Of a DNA stretch of 64,000 nucleotides, positions 26,872-38,397 are shown piece after piece. The DNA is taken from assembly GCA_026004675.1 (NCBI GenBank), contig BPJP01000003.1, positions 620,001-684,000 on the forward strand, written 5' to 3'. The position numbers and the translations under genes are program-made. A model generated the notes under the pieces. The model saw only the letters and a list, made by a program, of their open reading frames with translations. It did not search any database and was not told the origin of the DNA. Origin of the DNA: Gemmatales bacterium (GTDB lineage: Bacteria > Planctomycetota > Planctomycetia > Gemmatales > Gemmataceae). Each line of letters begins with the position of its first letter. Position 1 is the stretch's first letter.

Positions 26872-29065
26872 CGCAAACAAGGAACGAGTTGCAGTTGAGA
26901 TTCGCAACGCCAGTAAGACCGGCGAAGTTGTCTCGACGGCAAGTCAGGAGAAAAGACCGTTGCAAGAAGCTTCGAACGAGGGGTGGCGGGTCGAGCAGTC
27001 GACGGTTCAGCCTACGTTCGAGATCGGTTGGGATTGGTGTGACCAGACGATTCCCCCGCTGACTCTCTGCTGGCCCGTAGAAGGGTTGCGGTGGCGTATC
27101 TTGGGGCTGGGCGAAGACGCAGCCCGCTGGACTCGCGCCCCGATTTTTCTCAGCCCCAAGAACGTCGAGGGGCATGATGCTCAGCTTGAGATCCAGGTGC
27201 CATCTTGCGCCACGCTCAAGGTCAATGAACAGTCGTGGCCGCCGAACGTGCTAGACCGCTGCGCCGTCGGATCCGGAATCTCGCTGAGTCTGTTGCCCTA
27301 CGGTGAGGTTGTCAGTGTTTCTATTGACGACGAAGAACCGACCCCGGCAGTCATCAAGAGCGATCGCCCACTGATCAGTCCACCTGAGGTACTGTGCGAC
27401 GATGATTCGGTCTTGGTGACATGGACTGCGACGACTGCATACTCTGACCTCGTTCTTCTGGCATGGAATCCGCGCGACGTCAATGCGGAACCAAAGCAGT
27501 TTCCGGCGACGGATGTTGGTGTTAAAATTCCTTGTGCTGAACTGCCCGGCCCGATCTGTTCGCTCGCTGTCGCTCGACGGGTTCGCGTCGGGTTTACACG
27601 CAACGTCCTGCAGCTTGCCGGGCTGGAATCGGATCCAGCGCAGCTACAGTCGGTGATTCTCAACGTCGCAGATGGAAAAACAACTGAGCCGAGCCTGGAC
27701 ATTCCCGCCACCTGGACCGACTTCCTTCACTTGTTGACTCTTAGCCGACTCAATGGATCGCTTCCCGGAGCCTTACAGATTCATGAATGGCTGAAGGTGC
27801 TTGAAGGTGACAGCCCACCCACACTAGAAGAGCTACTAAACCTTGACGAGGCTCTGAACAAATGTGATTCGCCATTTGAAAGCGATTGGCGAGTTGCCGT
27901 GCACCAATTTCTGACCGATCAGATCACGAATGCCATTTCTAAGAATCCGTCGAGAGTATTTGCATCAGAGACTGGTGACGGGGACGAGCTATTGAAGCGT
28001 CTTTTTCGGCTGGGAATTCCGATCGGACAGCATTGTCCGTTTAAATGGCTCAGGGATGTGCCGGATCCCATTGCAACCCACGACACGGTGTATCCATTTT
28101 CGTTTATGCGCGATCTGTGGCTGCTCGGCACACGGGCAGTAGCCGAACTTTTTGGCGGAGGTGCGAAAACTAACGGTTCGAATCCATCCCTAGATGACAT
28201 TTGCACGGAAGCAGCCGAACGTGTGCGGAATTTTCTAAATAAGCACGATCTCCGCTTTTTGTTGGAACTTCTTCCGATGCGCCGGGGTACCGCGTTTGTG
28301 AACAGCGAGGAAGGACACAAGCATTCTTTCTCATTTACATGTCCTAACATCGACAACGTTCACGATTTCTTGGAATTGCTCGGATGGGACAACAAGGGGA
28401 TTGATTGCGACGCCACAGCGGACGATCAGTTTTGGAGGCTACAGGGGAGTAACAACGACAGGACCTATCGTCATCCAGATGCTATAAGAATCATGGCGCC
28501 CCAGCGCCGGAGGGAATGGCAGTTGAAGTATTCCCTGTACTGGGACCATGAGGAAATGCAGTGGTACATAGAAAGACCAGTTGAGCCGCTTCCCACGTGC
28601 TGCTCAGCTGAAATATTGCATGTCGCAAAGTTTTCTATAGACGAGGTTATTGAGCGGCTTGACCTTCAGCAGAAGCTTAACCAGGGGGCGAATGTCACCG
28701 GCGATCGAACCAGCAATCAAGAGCCGGTGTCTGTTCCAGAGCTGTTTACTCGACTGCTGCGGGACGATCCTGTCACCGGGCAACTGCATGAGAGATTGCT
28801 GGCTGCTTTGGGAGACACGCCCAAGGTCGCTTGGCAGATCGCATGGATGGAACGGCTGTGTGCCTGGAATCTATTACGAAACGTTTCGTCTAACGACAAG
28901 TCAGTCGTCCAGCGTAAGTTGCTAGAGCTTCTCATCAAGATGTGCGATTGTTGGCCGGAACTTATGCGGAGATGCCTGGCGACGGTCGAGTTTCTTATTT
29001 GGACCTTGTACCGCGGCGGGCTAGGCATCGCGATGCGTTTTGCATCTGATGATGACGTTAGATGA
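26843..29065 (+). CDS. Unrecognised 740-residue protein, second gene of the trio
   Basis: No family recognised. An early DWCDQTIPPLTLCWPVEGLRWRILGLG and several beta-strand blocks (LLPYGEVVSVSID, VLVTWTATTAYSDLVLLAW) precede a long helical C-terminus (LDEALNKCDSPFESDWRVAVHQFL, HERLLAALGDTPKVAWQIAWMERL). It overlaps the upstream gene by 29 bp (or 8 bp if the ATG at 26864 is used), so the two are coupled. The helicase starts 182 bp later. The content looks like a structural or DNA-engaging subunit rather than a metabolic enzyme. Confidence 0.6.
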   Translation: MSKLRGPMYDANKERVAVEIRNASKTGEVVSTASQEKRPLQEASNEGWRVEQSTVQPTFEIGWDWCDQTIPPLTLCWPVEGLRWRILGLGEDAARWTRAPIFLSPKNVEGHDAQLEIQVPSCATLKVNEQSWPPNVLDRCAVGSGISLSLLPYGEVVSVSIDDEEPTPAVIKSDRPLISPPEVLCDDDSVLVTWTATTAYSDLVLLAWNPRDVNAEPKQFPATDVGVKIPCAELPGPICSLAVARRVRVGFTRNVLQLAGLESDPAQLQSVILNVADGKTTEPSLDIPATWTDFLHLLTLSRLNGSLPGALQIHEWLKVLEGDSPPTLEELLNLDEALNKCDSPFESDWRVAVHQFLTDQITNAISKNPSRVFASETGDGDELLKRLFRLGIPIGQHCPFKWLRDVPDPIATHDTVYPFSFMRDLWLLGTRAVAELFGGGAKTNGSNPSLDDICTEAAERVRNFLNKHDLRFLLELLPMRRGTAFVNSEEGHKHSFSFTCPNIDNVHDFLELLGWDNKGIDCDATADDQFWRLQGSNNDRTYRHPDAIRIMAPQRRREWQLKYSLYWDHEEMQWYIERPVEPLPTCCSAEILHVAKFSIDEVIERLDLQQKLNQGANVTGDRTSNQEPVSVPELFTRLLRDDPVTGQLHERLLAALGDTPKVAWQIAWMERLCAWNLLRNVSSNDKSVVQRKLLELLIKMCDCWPELMRRCLATVEFLIWTLYRGGLGIAMRFASDDDVR

Positions 29066-29247
29066 ACAATCAATTCTGAAGTAGAGTCGATAAGGGTCGC
29101 GCTGACGTGTAGTGACTTATCGCTGTAGTTGTTTTCCAAAAAACACAGCCGCTCTGGTGCTACGACATCCCGACACCAGTTGGTGGCCGAGGGTTGTTAG
29201 CAGAATTTAAGCCGCATGGTAGAATATGACTTGTCGAGGCTTGGGCC

Positions 29248-32200
29248 ATGAATCCAGTCGACGTAGCCAATGTCCTTCGAAACCGATATCTGTCGTATCT
29301 GACGACAACATTCGGATTGTCGGAGAAACTGCAGCAATTTCGATCGCGGTTCTACGATCTGATCTCACAGCCGGGCCAGTTGCTGGCAGGGCCGTTTCTG
29401 GAGGCGACTGCGCCATTCGTACCGGGTGAGTCCACCATCAATCATCTCGTCGAGTCGGGATTGCTTCATGGCGATTTCCGACGTCTCTTCCAGACAGAGG
29501 AGCCCGCTGGTCCAGCGCGGGCGCAGCCTGCCCGAAGAGGGTTTGGATTGCAGGCCCAATCTCCGCAGCAGGCGGTGACACCTCTGCCGCGGCGCGAACG
29601 GTTGCCGGCCGACCGGCTGCTTTACCGGCATCAGGAACAAGCAATCCGCCGACTGTGCGGGGACATCGAGAACCTCGAACGGCAACGCAACACGGTGGTT
29701 GCCAGTGGAACCGGCAGCGGCAAGACCGAGTGTTTTCTGATTCCTGCCATCGACTGGATCCTGCGCCATCCCACGCGGTCAAACGAGGGCACCGCCATAG
29801 GTAAGGGAATCCGCGTGCTGCTCGTCTATCCCATGAACGCCCTAGTCAATGATCAGATCCGGCGGCTCACACAGCTTGTCGGCTATTGGCAGGACCGCGG
29901 AGACCAACCCATTCCAGTTACATTCGCTCGTTATACCAGCGAGACGGAGAAAACGCGCCGTGCAGGCCTAAGAAGGGAACCCCATGCGCCCGATAATCAG
30001 CTCCTGGGGCGGGACGAAATTATCGAGACGCCTCCCGACGTCCTTATCACGAACTTTGCGATGCTGGAACAGGCGCTACTGCGCCCACAGGAATTGCCTT
30101 TCTTCGAGACGGTCGATGAGTTCGCGTGGCGCTTTCTCATTCTCGACGAGGCTCACAGTTACCGCGGCGCACAGGGAATCGAGTTGGCCCGGCTGATGCA
30201 GCGAGTCCGCGCTGCGGTTCGCGCCGGCAAGGAGAAAGCTGGTGTCGCGGTGCGCGATCCGATATGCGTTGCAACCAGTGCAACGCTGGCTGGTGAGAAC
30301 TTATCGTCGGAGGAGCGACGCCGAGAAACGGCTCGGTTTGCCAGCGATCTGTTCGGCAAAGTCGCATTTGACGATGAAGCCGTGATCTTTGCCGATCGCC
30401 TTGACCCGGCAGCCGATGCCGATGTGTGGAGGTTTCCGCGGCCGGAGGACGAAGCGAAGGCGGATGAGGCGTGGGGTAGGATCCCGGACGAGGCATTGCG
30501 TCTGCTGGACGAGCCAGCGGACGAGGCCTATTTCAACGTGTTCCGCGAGTTGGCAACGGAAGAAGCCTGGCAGCAGGCGAAATCGAAAGCGGGGGTCGGA
30601 TCGGCGAGCGTTCTTGTACCACCTGCTGCATGGGCACCCTCGCTTTCACTGGTTGTGGGAGCAGGTTCAGAGGGCGCCACAACAGTTCGAGCGGCTGGCG
30701 GAAATGTGGGGGGGCGATCCCTCGGCGGACTATTCGAGTCATCTTGGCAACCTTGTCGCTGCCTGCAACGCGGCACGGCGGTGTCCGGGCGAGCAACCGC
30801 TGCTCCCTTGTCGGTATCACCTGTTTGCCAGTGCGTTGGAAGGGCTGTTCGTCACACTGGCCAGCGACGACGAGTTGAATTCTCCCAACTCCGATTGGAG
30901 CCTTCCGGACCTGGGTGTCATCGACGTGGCAGTGCGACGTTTGAAGCCGGCGGACCGTACTGCGTTCGAGGTGTCACGGTGCATGAATTGCCTGTACCCG
31001 TTTCTATCCGTGGACCTGTCGCCGCAGACGGAAGGACTCGATCAGCCTCCCGTGTGGACGCGTCCTGTTCAGTTTCTGTCCTTCGAACAATCACTCGGTG
31101 ACGGCCCTCCCCTTCAGCCGGTGCGGGTCGACTTGCGCGATGGACGGCTGGAAAGGGACGTTTCTCCCGGCTCACCGATGTGGAGGACCTTGTACGAAGT
31201 TCCCGGTAGCTCAGACCATACCGACGTTCAGACGTGCCCCCACTGCGGTTACGATCATTCGCACCACCAAGTCGCCGGCCGGTTCCAGACCGGTCAGGAT
31301 GCACCGGTCAGTCTGTTGACGCAGACACTTTACGAACAACTGCCGCCGCTGGATGAGAATCAGAAGAACCGGCTGCGTGAAGAATTCGCTCACCGGATGC
31401 GTGCAACCGACGATCCGTTGGTTGGCGATGGCCGCAAGCTGCTGATTTTCAGTGACAGCCGCCACAACGCGGCTTTCATGGCTTCCTATCTTCAGGACCA
31501 CACGCGCGAGTATCTCGTCCGCGAAATCGCTTTCGATGCGCTGCCGGCCGACGGAACGTGCATGGATCTGAACGACTGGGCCAACGCTTGCTTACAAGAA
31601 ATCCAGCGCCGCGGCCTGCACGTGCCCTTCCTGCAGGACCGGGATTTGGCGGAGATACGTGAGAGCCCCTTTCGTGGTTCGTATCTGACCAGCGTCGACG
31701 ACAAGACGAATGCGATTCTGTATTACCTCTTGAACGAACTGGTTGGTTCGCAGCCGTTGGTGCTGGAATCGCTAGGGTTGCTGCAGGTCGACTGGCCGCC
31801 GGAGGTGCGGTCGGTTTTCGAATCCCACTTGGACAAGGCAATCCGGTTTGAATGGCCCGGCCCGCCGCTGCGGTTTCGCGATCTGTACGAAGTCGCTCAG
31901 CGCGTGATCCGGTTGATGCGCCGGCAGTACCTGCTGACCGTACCTGAAGACGTCAAACGGCCCGGTTTCGGGACGCGTCAGCATTTCCTTGTCAAAGAAA
32001 GGCTACCGAATGCCGACGACATTTTGCACGGACTCTACAACGCCGGTTCACAGGACACGGTTTATGTAGACCTGCTGAAGCGCTGGTGTGAGCGGCGTTC
32101 CGGCCAGCAACCCTCCGACACGCAAGTTCGAGTGTTTCTTTCCGCCTTGTTCGACGAGTTTTCACAGGTCGGGTTCCAGCACTTGCTAGAAACGTCACAG

Positions 32201-35200
32201 CAGAGCGGAAAACCTGCACTGGCCGTCAGACATGATGGCTTGTTTGTCCGGCGACCGTTGCGGCTCTGGCAGTGTAGCGCCTGCGGTTCGTTTTCGTCGG
32301 TATTTCTCGAAGGCGTTTGCCCTCAACCGCACTGTCGCGGTTCGCTGGAGGAAGTGCCACCTGAGTCGTTTCCCGCAGCCGATCCGGATTCGAACGTGTT
32401 CACTCAGCGATTCGTTCGTGGCCCGCGCGTTGAGCTGCGCTGCGAGGAGCACACGGCACAACTGTCGTCGGAGTTGGGGCAACAAGTTCAGGAGGCGTTT
32501 CAGTGTGGGCAGGTCAACGTTTTGTCCTGCTCCACGACGTTTGAAATGGGAATTGATATTGGTTCGCTGCAGGCCGTCGTGCTTCGCAACATGCCCCCCA
32601 GCACGATCAACTATTTGCAGCGTGCCGGTCGGGCTGGTCGCCGTGCGGATGCTGTTGCTTTTGTACTGACGTACTGCCAGCGGCGGCCGCATGACAAATT
32701 GTACTTTAGCCGTCCCCAGGACATCATCGCAGGCGCGGTCGAACCACCGCGGATCGATTTGGCGAATCGTAAGATTCTTCAACGACATTGCTTTGCGGAG
32801 ATACTCTCCGAGTATTGGGCCTGGCTGGATTCGCAGTCGATTGGCGGCGAGACGGGGCAATTCCGAATGTCGGGCAACGTGGGTGCGTTTTTCGAAGACC
32901 GACTGGATGGAGAGAACTGCACGCCGGCCGAGTATTTACGCACATGGTTGGATGATCGGAAGTGGCGATCTCGGTGCGAGACGCGGTTGAGGAATGCGTT
33001 CCCGGATGTTCCCGAGACCAAGTTGTTTTCGTACTTGGATCGGATTGCAGACCCCAATCCGCGGAGCGGCAACCCGTTCGCTGTCGCCATGGAAGACGCG
33101 ACGAGCCTGTTGCGTAGTTTTCGGGAAGGGATAGAGCGTCACAGGGAAGCGGCAAGGAACCTCGAAGAAAAAGCCAGATCCGCGCGTCGCGCTGGCAAGG
33201 GGAGAGAGGAAGAGTCCAACCAAAGAGCGGCCAACGAGCAGCGCGCTCTCGCCCAGTCCTTTGAAAGGCTGCTGCATCAGCAGCGGCGAGAGTTCTTGAT
33301 CACGTTTCTCATGAGTCGTGGCGTGCTGCCGAGCTTTGCTTTTCCAGTCAATGTCGTAAAACTCCATGTCTTGCGGGAAGAGCTCGGTGCAGAGCACCCG
33401 GGTTACCAAGCCAATCCGCGTCTTCGATTAGAACGCGACGGCAAGATCGGCCTCGGAGAGTATGCTCCCGGATCCGAGGTCGTAGCGGGAAAGCGGATTT
33501 ACAAGTCGGTTGGGCTCCGCAAATTCCCCGCGTTGGAATTCGATGGAACGAACTGGTTTCGTTGGTGCAATAACTGTAATGCGATCCAAACGTGGCCGCA
33601 GGGTACGGAACGCCCAGATGATGTCCGCCCGGAATGTCCGACTTGCGGGCAGCAGATTCGCGCCGGCCAGGATATACCGATGCAATGGGTGGCTCCTCGC
33701 TGGGGGTTCGTCACCGATCGCAAAGAGAAAGCGAGAAAACCGCGCGGGCAGCGGCCTTTACGCATTCAGTCGACCCGAGCCTTCTTCCTCCCGAACTGGA
33801 TAGAGGGAGGGAACGCGGGTCAAATCAATGACCACATCGAGTGCTTTCCATCGGAGAACAGCACAATCCGTGTGCAAGGGCGTTATTCGAGCGGCCGCAG
33901 TTTGCTGGTACTGAACCTCGGCGATTTCCGTAAAGACGAGAATGGAATTTTTCGCCGTTCCGGTTTCCTGCTCTGCGGTAATTGTGGCCGAATCCGCTTC
34001 GATAGAAACGAGAGGCCACGCCGCCACCGGCCTCCCTACCACATGAAGGGACATGGCTGTCAGGGGCCAATCGGACTGGGCGCGAATCGAGACGGACAAC
34101 CGGTCGCTCTGGGACACCGGTACGAGACGGACGTCGTGCAACTTGAGTTTCACGGCACTGGGTGGAAGGGGACGGACACCGGCTGCTGGCTCAGTCTCGC
34201 ATATGCGCTGACGAACGCCGCGTGCCGGGAGTTGGCGATCGAACGATCTGATCTGGAAGCGACGACCTTTCCGCTGGAGGACGCGCGTCGCCAAGCGATC
34301 GTAATCTACGACGCCGTACCCGGCGGCGCCGGCCATTGCCGCCGCATCCTTCAGAAAATTCCGGACGTCATTCGCCGCGCTTATGAGATTCTTTCCGCAT
34401 GTGACTGCGATCCGAACAGCACGGGCTGCTATGGATGCCTATGCGACTACCATAATCAGTTTGACCACGATCAGCTTTCGCGCGGACCCGCGCTAGCCTA
34501 TCTTGGAGAGTTGGTTGATGCACTCGACGCTGGTCATCCATGTCCATGGCGACAGCCCAGTGCTGCTCCCGGGCGAGAAATGGTCGACAGTTTGCAATCG
34601 GCGACTGCGACCGTGACCGTTGTTGCGGCCGAGATTCTTCCGGGAGTCATCAAGGGAGTCAACCGCGACTGGTTCGACATCCTGAAGGAACTCGCCGTTC
34701 GGCCGTGCGGAGCAAGCCGGCTGAAGTTGTTATTGAGAAGGATCCCACGCATAGGCGGTACGGCAATGGAGTCCCTAGCGTATCATCGAATTGCCGAACT
34801 TCAGTCGCTGGGAGTGAATGTTTGCCGAATCGAGGGTGGCGATCCGACTTGCGGCTCGGTCACCATCGCTGATCCTGCCGACCAGCCATCGGTTGTGTGG
34901 AAGTGGCCATTCGCCCAGCCACTTGGTCCCGACATCGACGACGTCTGCCGCAATCGCATCGGTCGCGAACACGATGCATTCAATAGTATCGAGATCCCCG
35001 ACGCGACCCCAATGGATCCGCTCGATCCAGTCCGCGAGTTCCACGAGTTCACCCTCGAACCGGGGATTAAGCACAACATCTTTTCACCCCGGCTGCTCGG
35101 CAAACTGTTGCAAAACCCGTGCCGACGGCTGTTGGTGATTGACCCTCATATTCTGCATGGCCCGCGACATGCGGCGGTCCTGGAGAACTTCCTGCGCTCG

Positions 35201-35563
35201 GTGATGACGGCCGATCATGCAAAGTTTTGTGTGCGCACCGGCCGCATTCGTGGTGACCGGAATCGCGGGAATTTCTCGAGCTGGGATGAGCAAAATGCCG
35301 CTGCTGACCGACTGAAAGAGGCACTGCGCGATCGCGACATTGAAGTGTTAATTGAATTTCCAGCCGAAGGTTCGTTCGTCGACCACGACCGGATTTTGCT
35401 TTTCGAAACCCTGGAAGATAGTAATAGGCGATACTACAAAGTTCTTCTCGGGCAGGGATTATTCGGGTTCGATGCCTCATGCCGCAAACGCTCCAACGGG
35501 GTCTGGTTCAAGATTAGTCCAGAGGAGTTCGAGAATTCGTGGTCAAGGGACGCAGCAGAATGA
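29248..35563 (+). CDS. Giant DEAD/DEAH helicase with DUF1998 and PLD-like tail (DruE-like), one frameshift
   Basis: About 2,100 residues once a +1 at GGGGG (30591-30595) is repaired; until then the frame ends early. The N-terminal SF2 core has Walker A ASGTGSGKTE (152-161), YPMNALVNDQ, DEAH (300-303) and ATSATL. The second half has a CPHCG zinc site, FSDSRHNAAF, TTFEMGIDIGSLQAVV and YLQRAGRAGRR, then the DUF1998 signature AVPGGAGHCRRIL and CDCDPNSTGCYGCLCDY. The C-terminus adds a PLD-like domain (LLVIDPHILHGPRHAAVLENF, VDHDRILLFETLED). Size and layout fit DruE of Druantia, or DrmA plus DrmB of DISARM fused in one chain. Confidence 0.8.
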
Positions 35564-35942
35564 CCAGTACCTGTCGCAGAATCATTCTTCTCAGCGCTCC
35601 AAGTCTGGCTTTATGGCATTACACAGCGGAATTCTGCACGACTTTTGAATGCGAGCAATCTTGGATTTCCCGACTTTGCAGAATTGTCTGTTTCGTGTTA
35701 AATCGGAACGGAAGAATTATCGTAAGTCGATGGCAGGTTACATATGAAGCCAGGCTGATGCTGTCTTGGCCCCGAATATGCACCACGATGTCCTAATCTG
35801 GCCTCAGATTGATTTGCCAAATCCAGGTGTCGAAAACCAGGACCTCTAGCAACCGGCGGCGACAACCCGGCGATTGCGTTGTTCAAGTAATCAAAGCTTG
35901 CCCAGTTCGTTTGCTCGTTTCGTCGAAATCATTTCGGGGCAA
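35564..35942. other. Gap between defence island and phage-like module
   Basis: This 379-bp stretch contains the tail-to-tail junction of the + strand defence genes and the - strand FkbM gene. No gene, repeat or clear terminator was seen. Confidence 0.45.
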
Positions 35943-36785
35943 TCACGAGCGCCATTTCTTCACTATCCACCCCGCCCAATGCTCCCCCGGTTGTTCGAGG
36001 ACCGTCGCCGAATCGACTGCGATAATCTCGCCGTCGTAGTTGATCGCGCGAAGGGAATAGCCGTCTCGCTCGATTCCGCGGAGCAACTCGGCCGAACGTT
36101 CGAGTTCGCGCTGCTGGTGCAATTCCATGACGACCACTGCCTGGGGGAATCGCTTGAGCGTCTCTTGCATCCCTTGCCAAACCAGCGACTCGGCCCCCTC
36201 AGCGTCGATTTTCACCAGGTCGAGTCGCGACCAGTCGGCGCAGGGATGGTCGAGGGTGGTCATTGGGACCGTGATGGCTTTCCCTCCAGCTGAGTCGGCG
36301 AAGGGAACCAGCGACGAGGTGCCGAGATCGCCTTCGTGGATCGTGAAATCCACGGCCTCATCGTTTCTGTCTCCGATCGCCTTCGGGAAGATCTGGATGC
36401 GATCGGCAAAACCGTTGACGGCGATATTCCACGGCAAGAAGTTCTCGGCCAGAAGCGGGTTCGGCTCGCAGGCGACGACCCGGCCCTCGGCACCGCACAC
36501 GGCGGCCATCAGCAGCGTGTAGTAGCCGTAGTTCGCCCCGACATCGACGCACCACATGCCGGGTTGGAGGTGCCGGGCAACGGCGAGCGTCACCCAAGCT
36601 TCCCAGAAGCCGTCCAGCACCAGGCGCGGGCCGAGCATCAGGTCGCGCGTGTCCACGAACGCCAGGAAGTCCCCCAGCAGCCGGCAGAGCAGACGCTGGT
36701 CGCCGTAGTAGATGCCGGCGGCTTTCCTGCGACTCGCTTGTTCCAGCTCCTCACGACTGCTGCGTATGTGGTTCGACAAAGGCAT
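35943..36785 (-). CDS. FkbM-family SAM methyltransferase
   Basis: A 280-residue protein with SAM motif I WCVDVGANYGYYTLLMAAVCGAEGRVVACEPNP and the FkbM pattern DLVKIDAEGAESLVWQGM. The family O-methylates sugars or other small groups. It is the last gene of a - strand set with a sulfotransferase-like gene (9 bp) and a glycosyltransferase relic. This suggests glycan-modifying cargo of a mobile element. Confidence 0.85.
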   Translation of the reverse strand: MPLSNHIRSSREELEQASRRKAAGIYYGDQRLLCRLLGDFLAFVDTRDLMLGPRLVLDGFWEAWVTLAVARHLQPGMWCVDVGANYGYYTLLMAAVCGAEGRVVACEPNPLLAENFLPWNIAVNGFADRIQIFPKAIGDRNDEAVDFTIHEGDLGTSSLVPFADSAGGKAITVPMTTLDHPCADWSRLDLVKIDAEGAESLVWQGMQETLKRFPQAVVVMELHQQRELERSAELLRGIERDGYSLRAINYDGEIIAVDSATVLEQPGEHWAGWIVKKWRS

Positions 36786-36794
36786 GGTTGACTC

Positions 36795-37313
36795 TCACCA
36801 GTGCTTGATGTTCTCGTTACGCACAGGTTCCGGCAGCTCCGCAAGAGCGGACAAACCGCAGCGCCCGAGCAAAGCATTGACCGCCGCCAAACCGCCCAGG
36901 AGCAGTGATTCGTAGACGGCAAACGTCCACGGCAGATCTCCGATGGCGGAGAAGATCGTGCGATAGGCCCGACAGTAGTCGCCGGCGCAGGCGTGGTTGA
37001 GCACGTGGGATCGCTCCGAGCAGGTTGGATCGCGGACCGTGACCACCACGAACGGTTCATAGCCGCTGGCGAGGATGTCGCCGAGCAGGCAATGCAGGTC
37101 CGGCCAGCATCCCTCAACGCCATGTGGTAAGGACCGGCACAAGACCACACTTTGCTGATCTGCCTGTGGCAGGGCGACGCGATCCCATTGGCCGGGAATG
37201 TCCCACGGCTGGTAGTGGTCGCCCTTCCCGGCACAGCCGGCGGCCACAAGCAGTCGGGTCACCAGACGGTTGCCGGAGCTGGTGGGTCCGCACACGAGAT
37301 AGCAGCGCGTCAT
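36795..37313 (-). CDS. Small sulfotransferase-like P-loop protein
   Basis: A 172-residue protein beginning MTRCYLVCGPTSSGNRLVTRLL, a PAPS-binding-type P-loop at the very N-terminus as in sulfotransferases. It later has VVTVRDPTCSERSH, resembling the 3'-phosphate-binding segment. It is shorter than full sulfotransferases. The ATG at 37313 is preferred to upstream in-frame starts because the P-loop follows at once and the previous stop is only 2 bp away. Confidence 0.6.
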   Translation of the reverse strand: MTRCYLVCGPTSSGNRLVTRLLVAAGCAGKGDHYQPWDIPGQWDRVALPQADQQSVVLCRSLPHGVEGCWPDLHCLLGDILASGYEPFVVVTVRDPTCSERSHVLNHACAGDYCRAYRTIFSAIGDLPWTFAVYESLLLGGLAAVNALLGRCGLSALAELPEPVRNENIKHW

Positions 37314-37315
37314 GA

Positions 37316-38078
37316 TCAGCCCTCCAACGGGATCAACTCGATGGGCATCCGTTCGTGCTCGAGCCAGCGCCCTGTCCACGTGCCGTCGCCATCTCGTTGC
37401 AGGTGGCAGGTCGGCCGGTCGAGCCGGCTCAGGGTCAAAATCGTGTGGCCATCGTCGATGTTGACATCCCAGCGCCTCTCGTACTCGGCGGCACCTTCGC
37501 CGACGAGGCCGCGTGCTTCCAGTCGCATCTTTCGCTCATTGTGGCCGACGCGACGGTAGAGGAATCGCTTGCCGGTCAGGGCGGCGATCACCTCTTGCTC
37601 TTCGGGCGTCGGATCCGGGTTGCGCCAGAGGACGCCGTTCCAACGCTTGCGCAAATCGGCCACGAGATTGAAGCACAGGTCCTCGTTGGCCAGAGAATCG
37701 TTGCGGCGGTTGCCGGCCAGCCGCCACTTGTCTTGGCAGCGATGCTGGAAAACGATCTGACCGTCGAAGTCGTATTGCACGATGGTGTGCTGGTTCCAGC
37801 CCGGAGATTTGCCCGGCATGGCGTAGTCGGTGCCCAGGAACCGTCAGGCCAGGTGGAAGCACTCTTTGTCCCCGTACACGACCCGGAGACGAAATCCGAA
37901 TGCTCGGCGTACCAAAGCGCCATGCGCAGCTCGCGCCAGCAGCGGGTCTTGTCGATCAGGTATTGTCCCGACTCGAAGGCGACCTCCTGCTGGGCCTGCG
38001 GCACCATCCAGTCCATGCCGAAGATTTGCCACACTTCGGGTTTGAGCGTCCAGGAAGCGTAATCGGGCCAGAAGACCC
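37316..38078 (-). pseudogene. MNN1-like mannosyltransferase relic
   Basis: Joined across frames, the sequence reads VFWPDYASWTLKPEVW, FESGQYLIDKTRCWRELRMALWYAEHSDF, YGDKECFHLA(stop)RFLGTDYAMPG, then WNQHTIVQYDFDGQIVFQHR and QDKWRL. This matches putative alpha-mannosyltransferases of the MNN1 type (PF11051). It has one extra G near 38076, one missing base near 37890 and an in-frame TGA at 37844-37846 where Trp would fit. The N-terminal catalytic half is absent, replaced by the module at 38079-38335. The open part 37316-37819 could still be translated. Confidence 0.55.
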
Positions 38079-38335
38079 TTCACCAGCCAGGCGGCGTAGT
38101 GGACCAGGTTGATCGTGCCGTCGGCGTTGGTCGGCGCCCCGGCGGCGATGTCGGCTTCGATCATCTCTTTGGTGATCTTCCAGCCGCCCGCCTTGGCCAG
38201 CAGCCGGGCGGCGTCGGCCAGCGTCAAAGCATTCGGATTCAACCTGCCCGGAGTCGCGTTGCCCATTTCGGCCATCATCTCGCCCTGTGAAAAATCTTCA
38301 AAAATCTGCTCGAACTTCGCTTGATGCGTTGCCAA
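38079..38335 (-). pseudogene. Small conserved-looking module fused to the relic
   Basis: From a TTG at 38335, about 86 residues read as a coherent small protein (FEQIFEDFSQGEMMAEMGN, ALTLADAARLLAKAGG, INLVHYAAWLVK). They then run without a stop into the mannosyltransferase relic. The junction after LVK is abrupt and out of frame with the relic, so a deletion probably joined two genes. Function is unknown. Confidence 0.45.
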
Positions 38336-38397
38336 CCCCGACGTAACTGTCTGAGGGATCGCAGTCGCAACCCATTGTCCCGAAAGGAGAAACAGCG

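Noticed and set aside
29365..29769. Frames antisense to the helicase N-terminus
   Set aside because: No recognisable domain; the + strand holds the Walker A and DEAH motifs.
34540..35138. Short frames inside the giant helicase gene
   Set aside because: Out-of-frame shadows; the long frame keeps the DUF1998 and PLD-like motifs.
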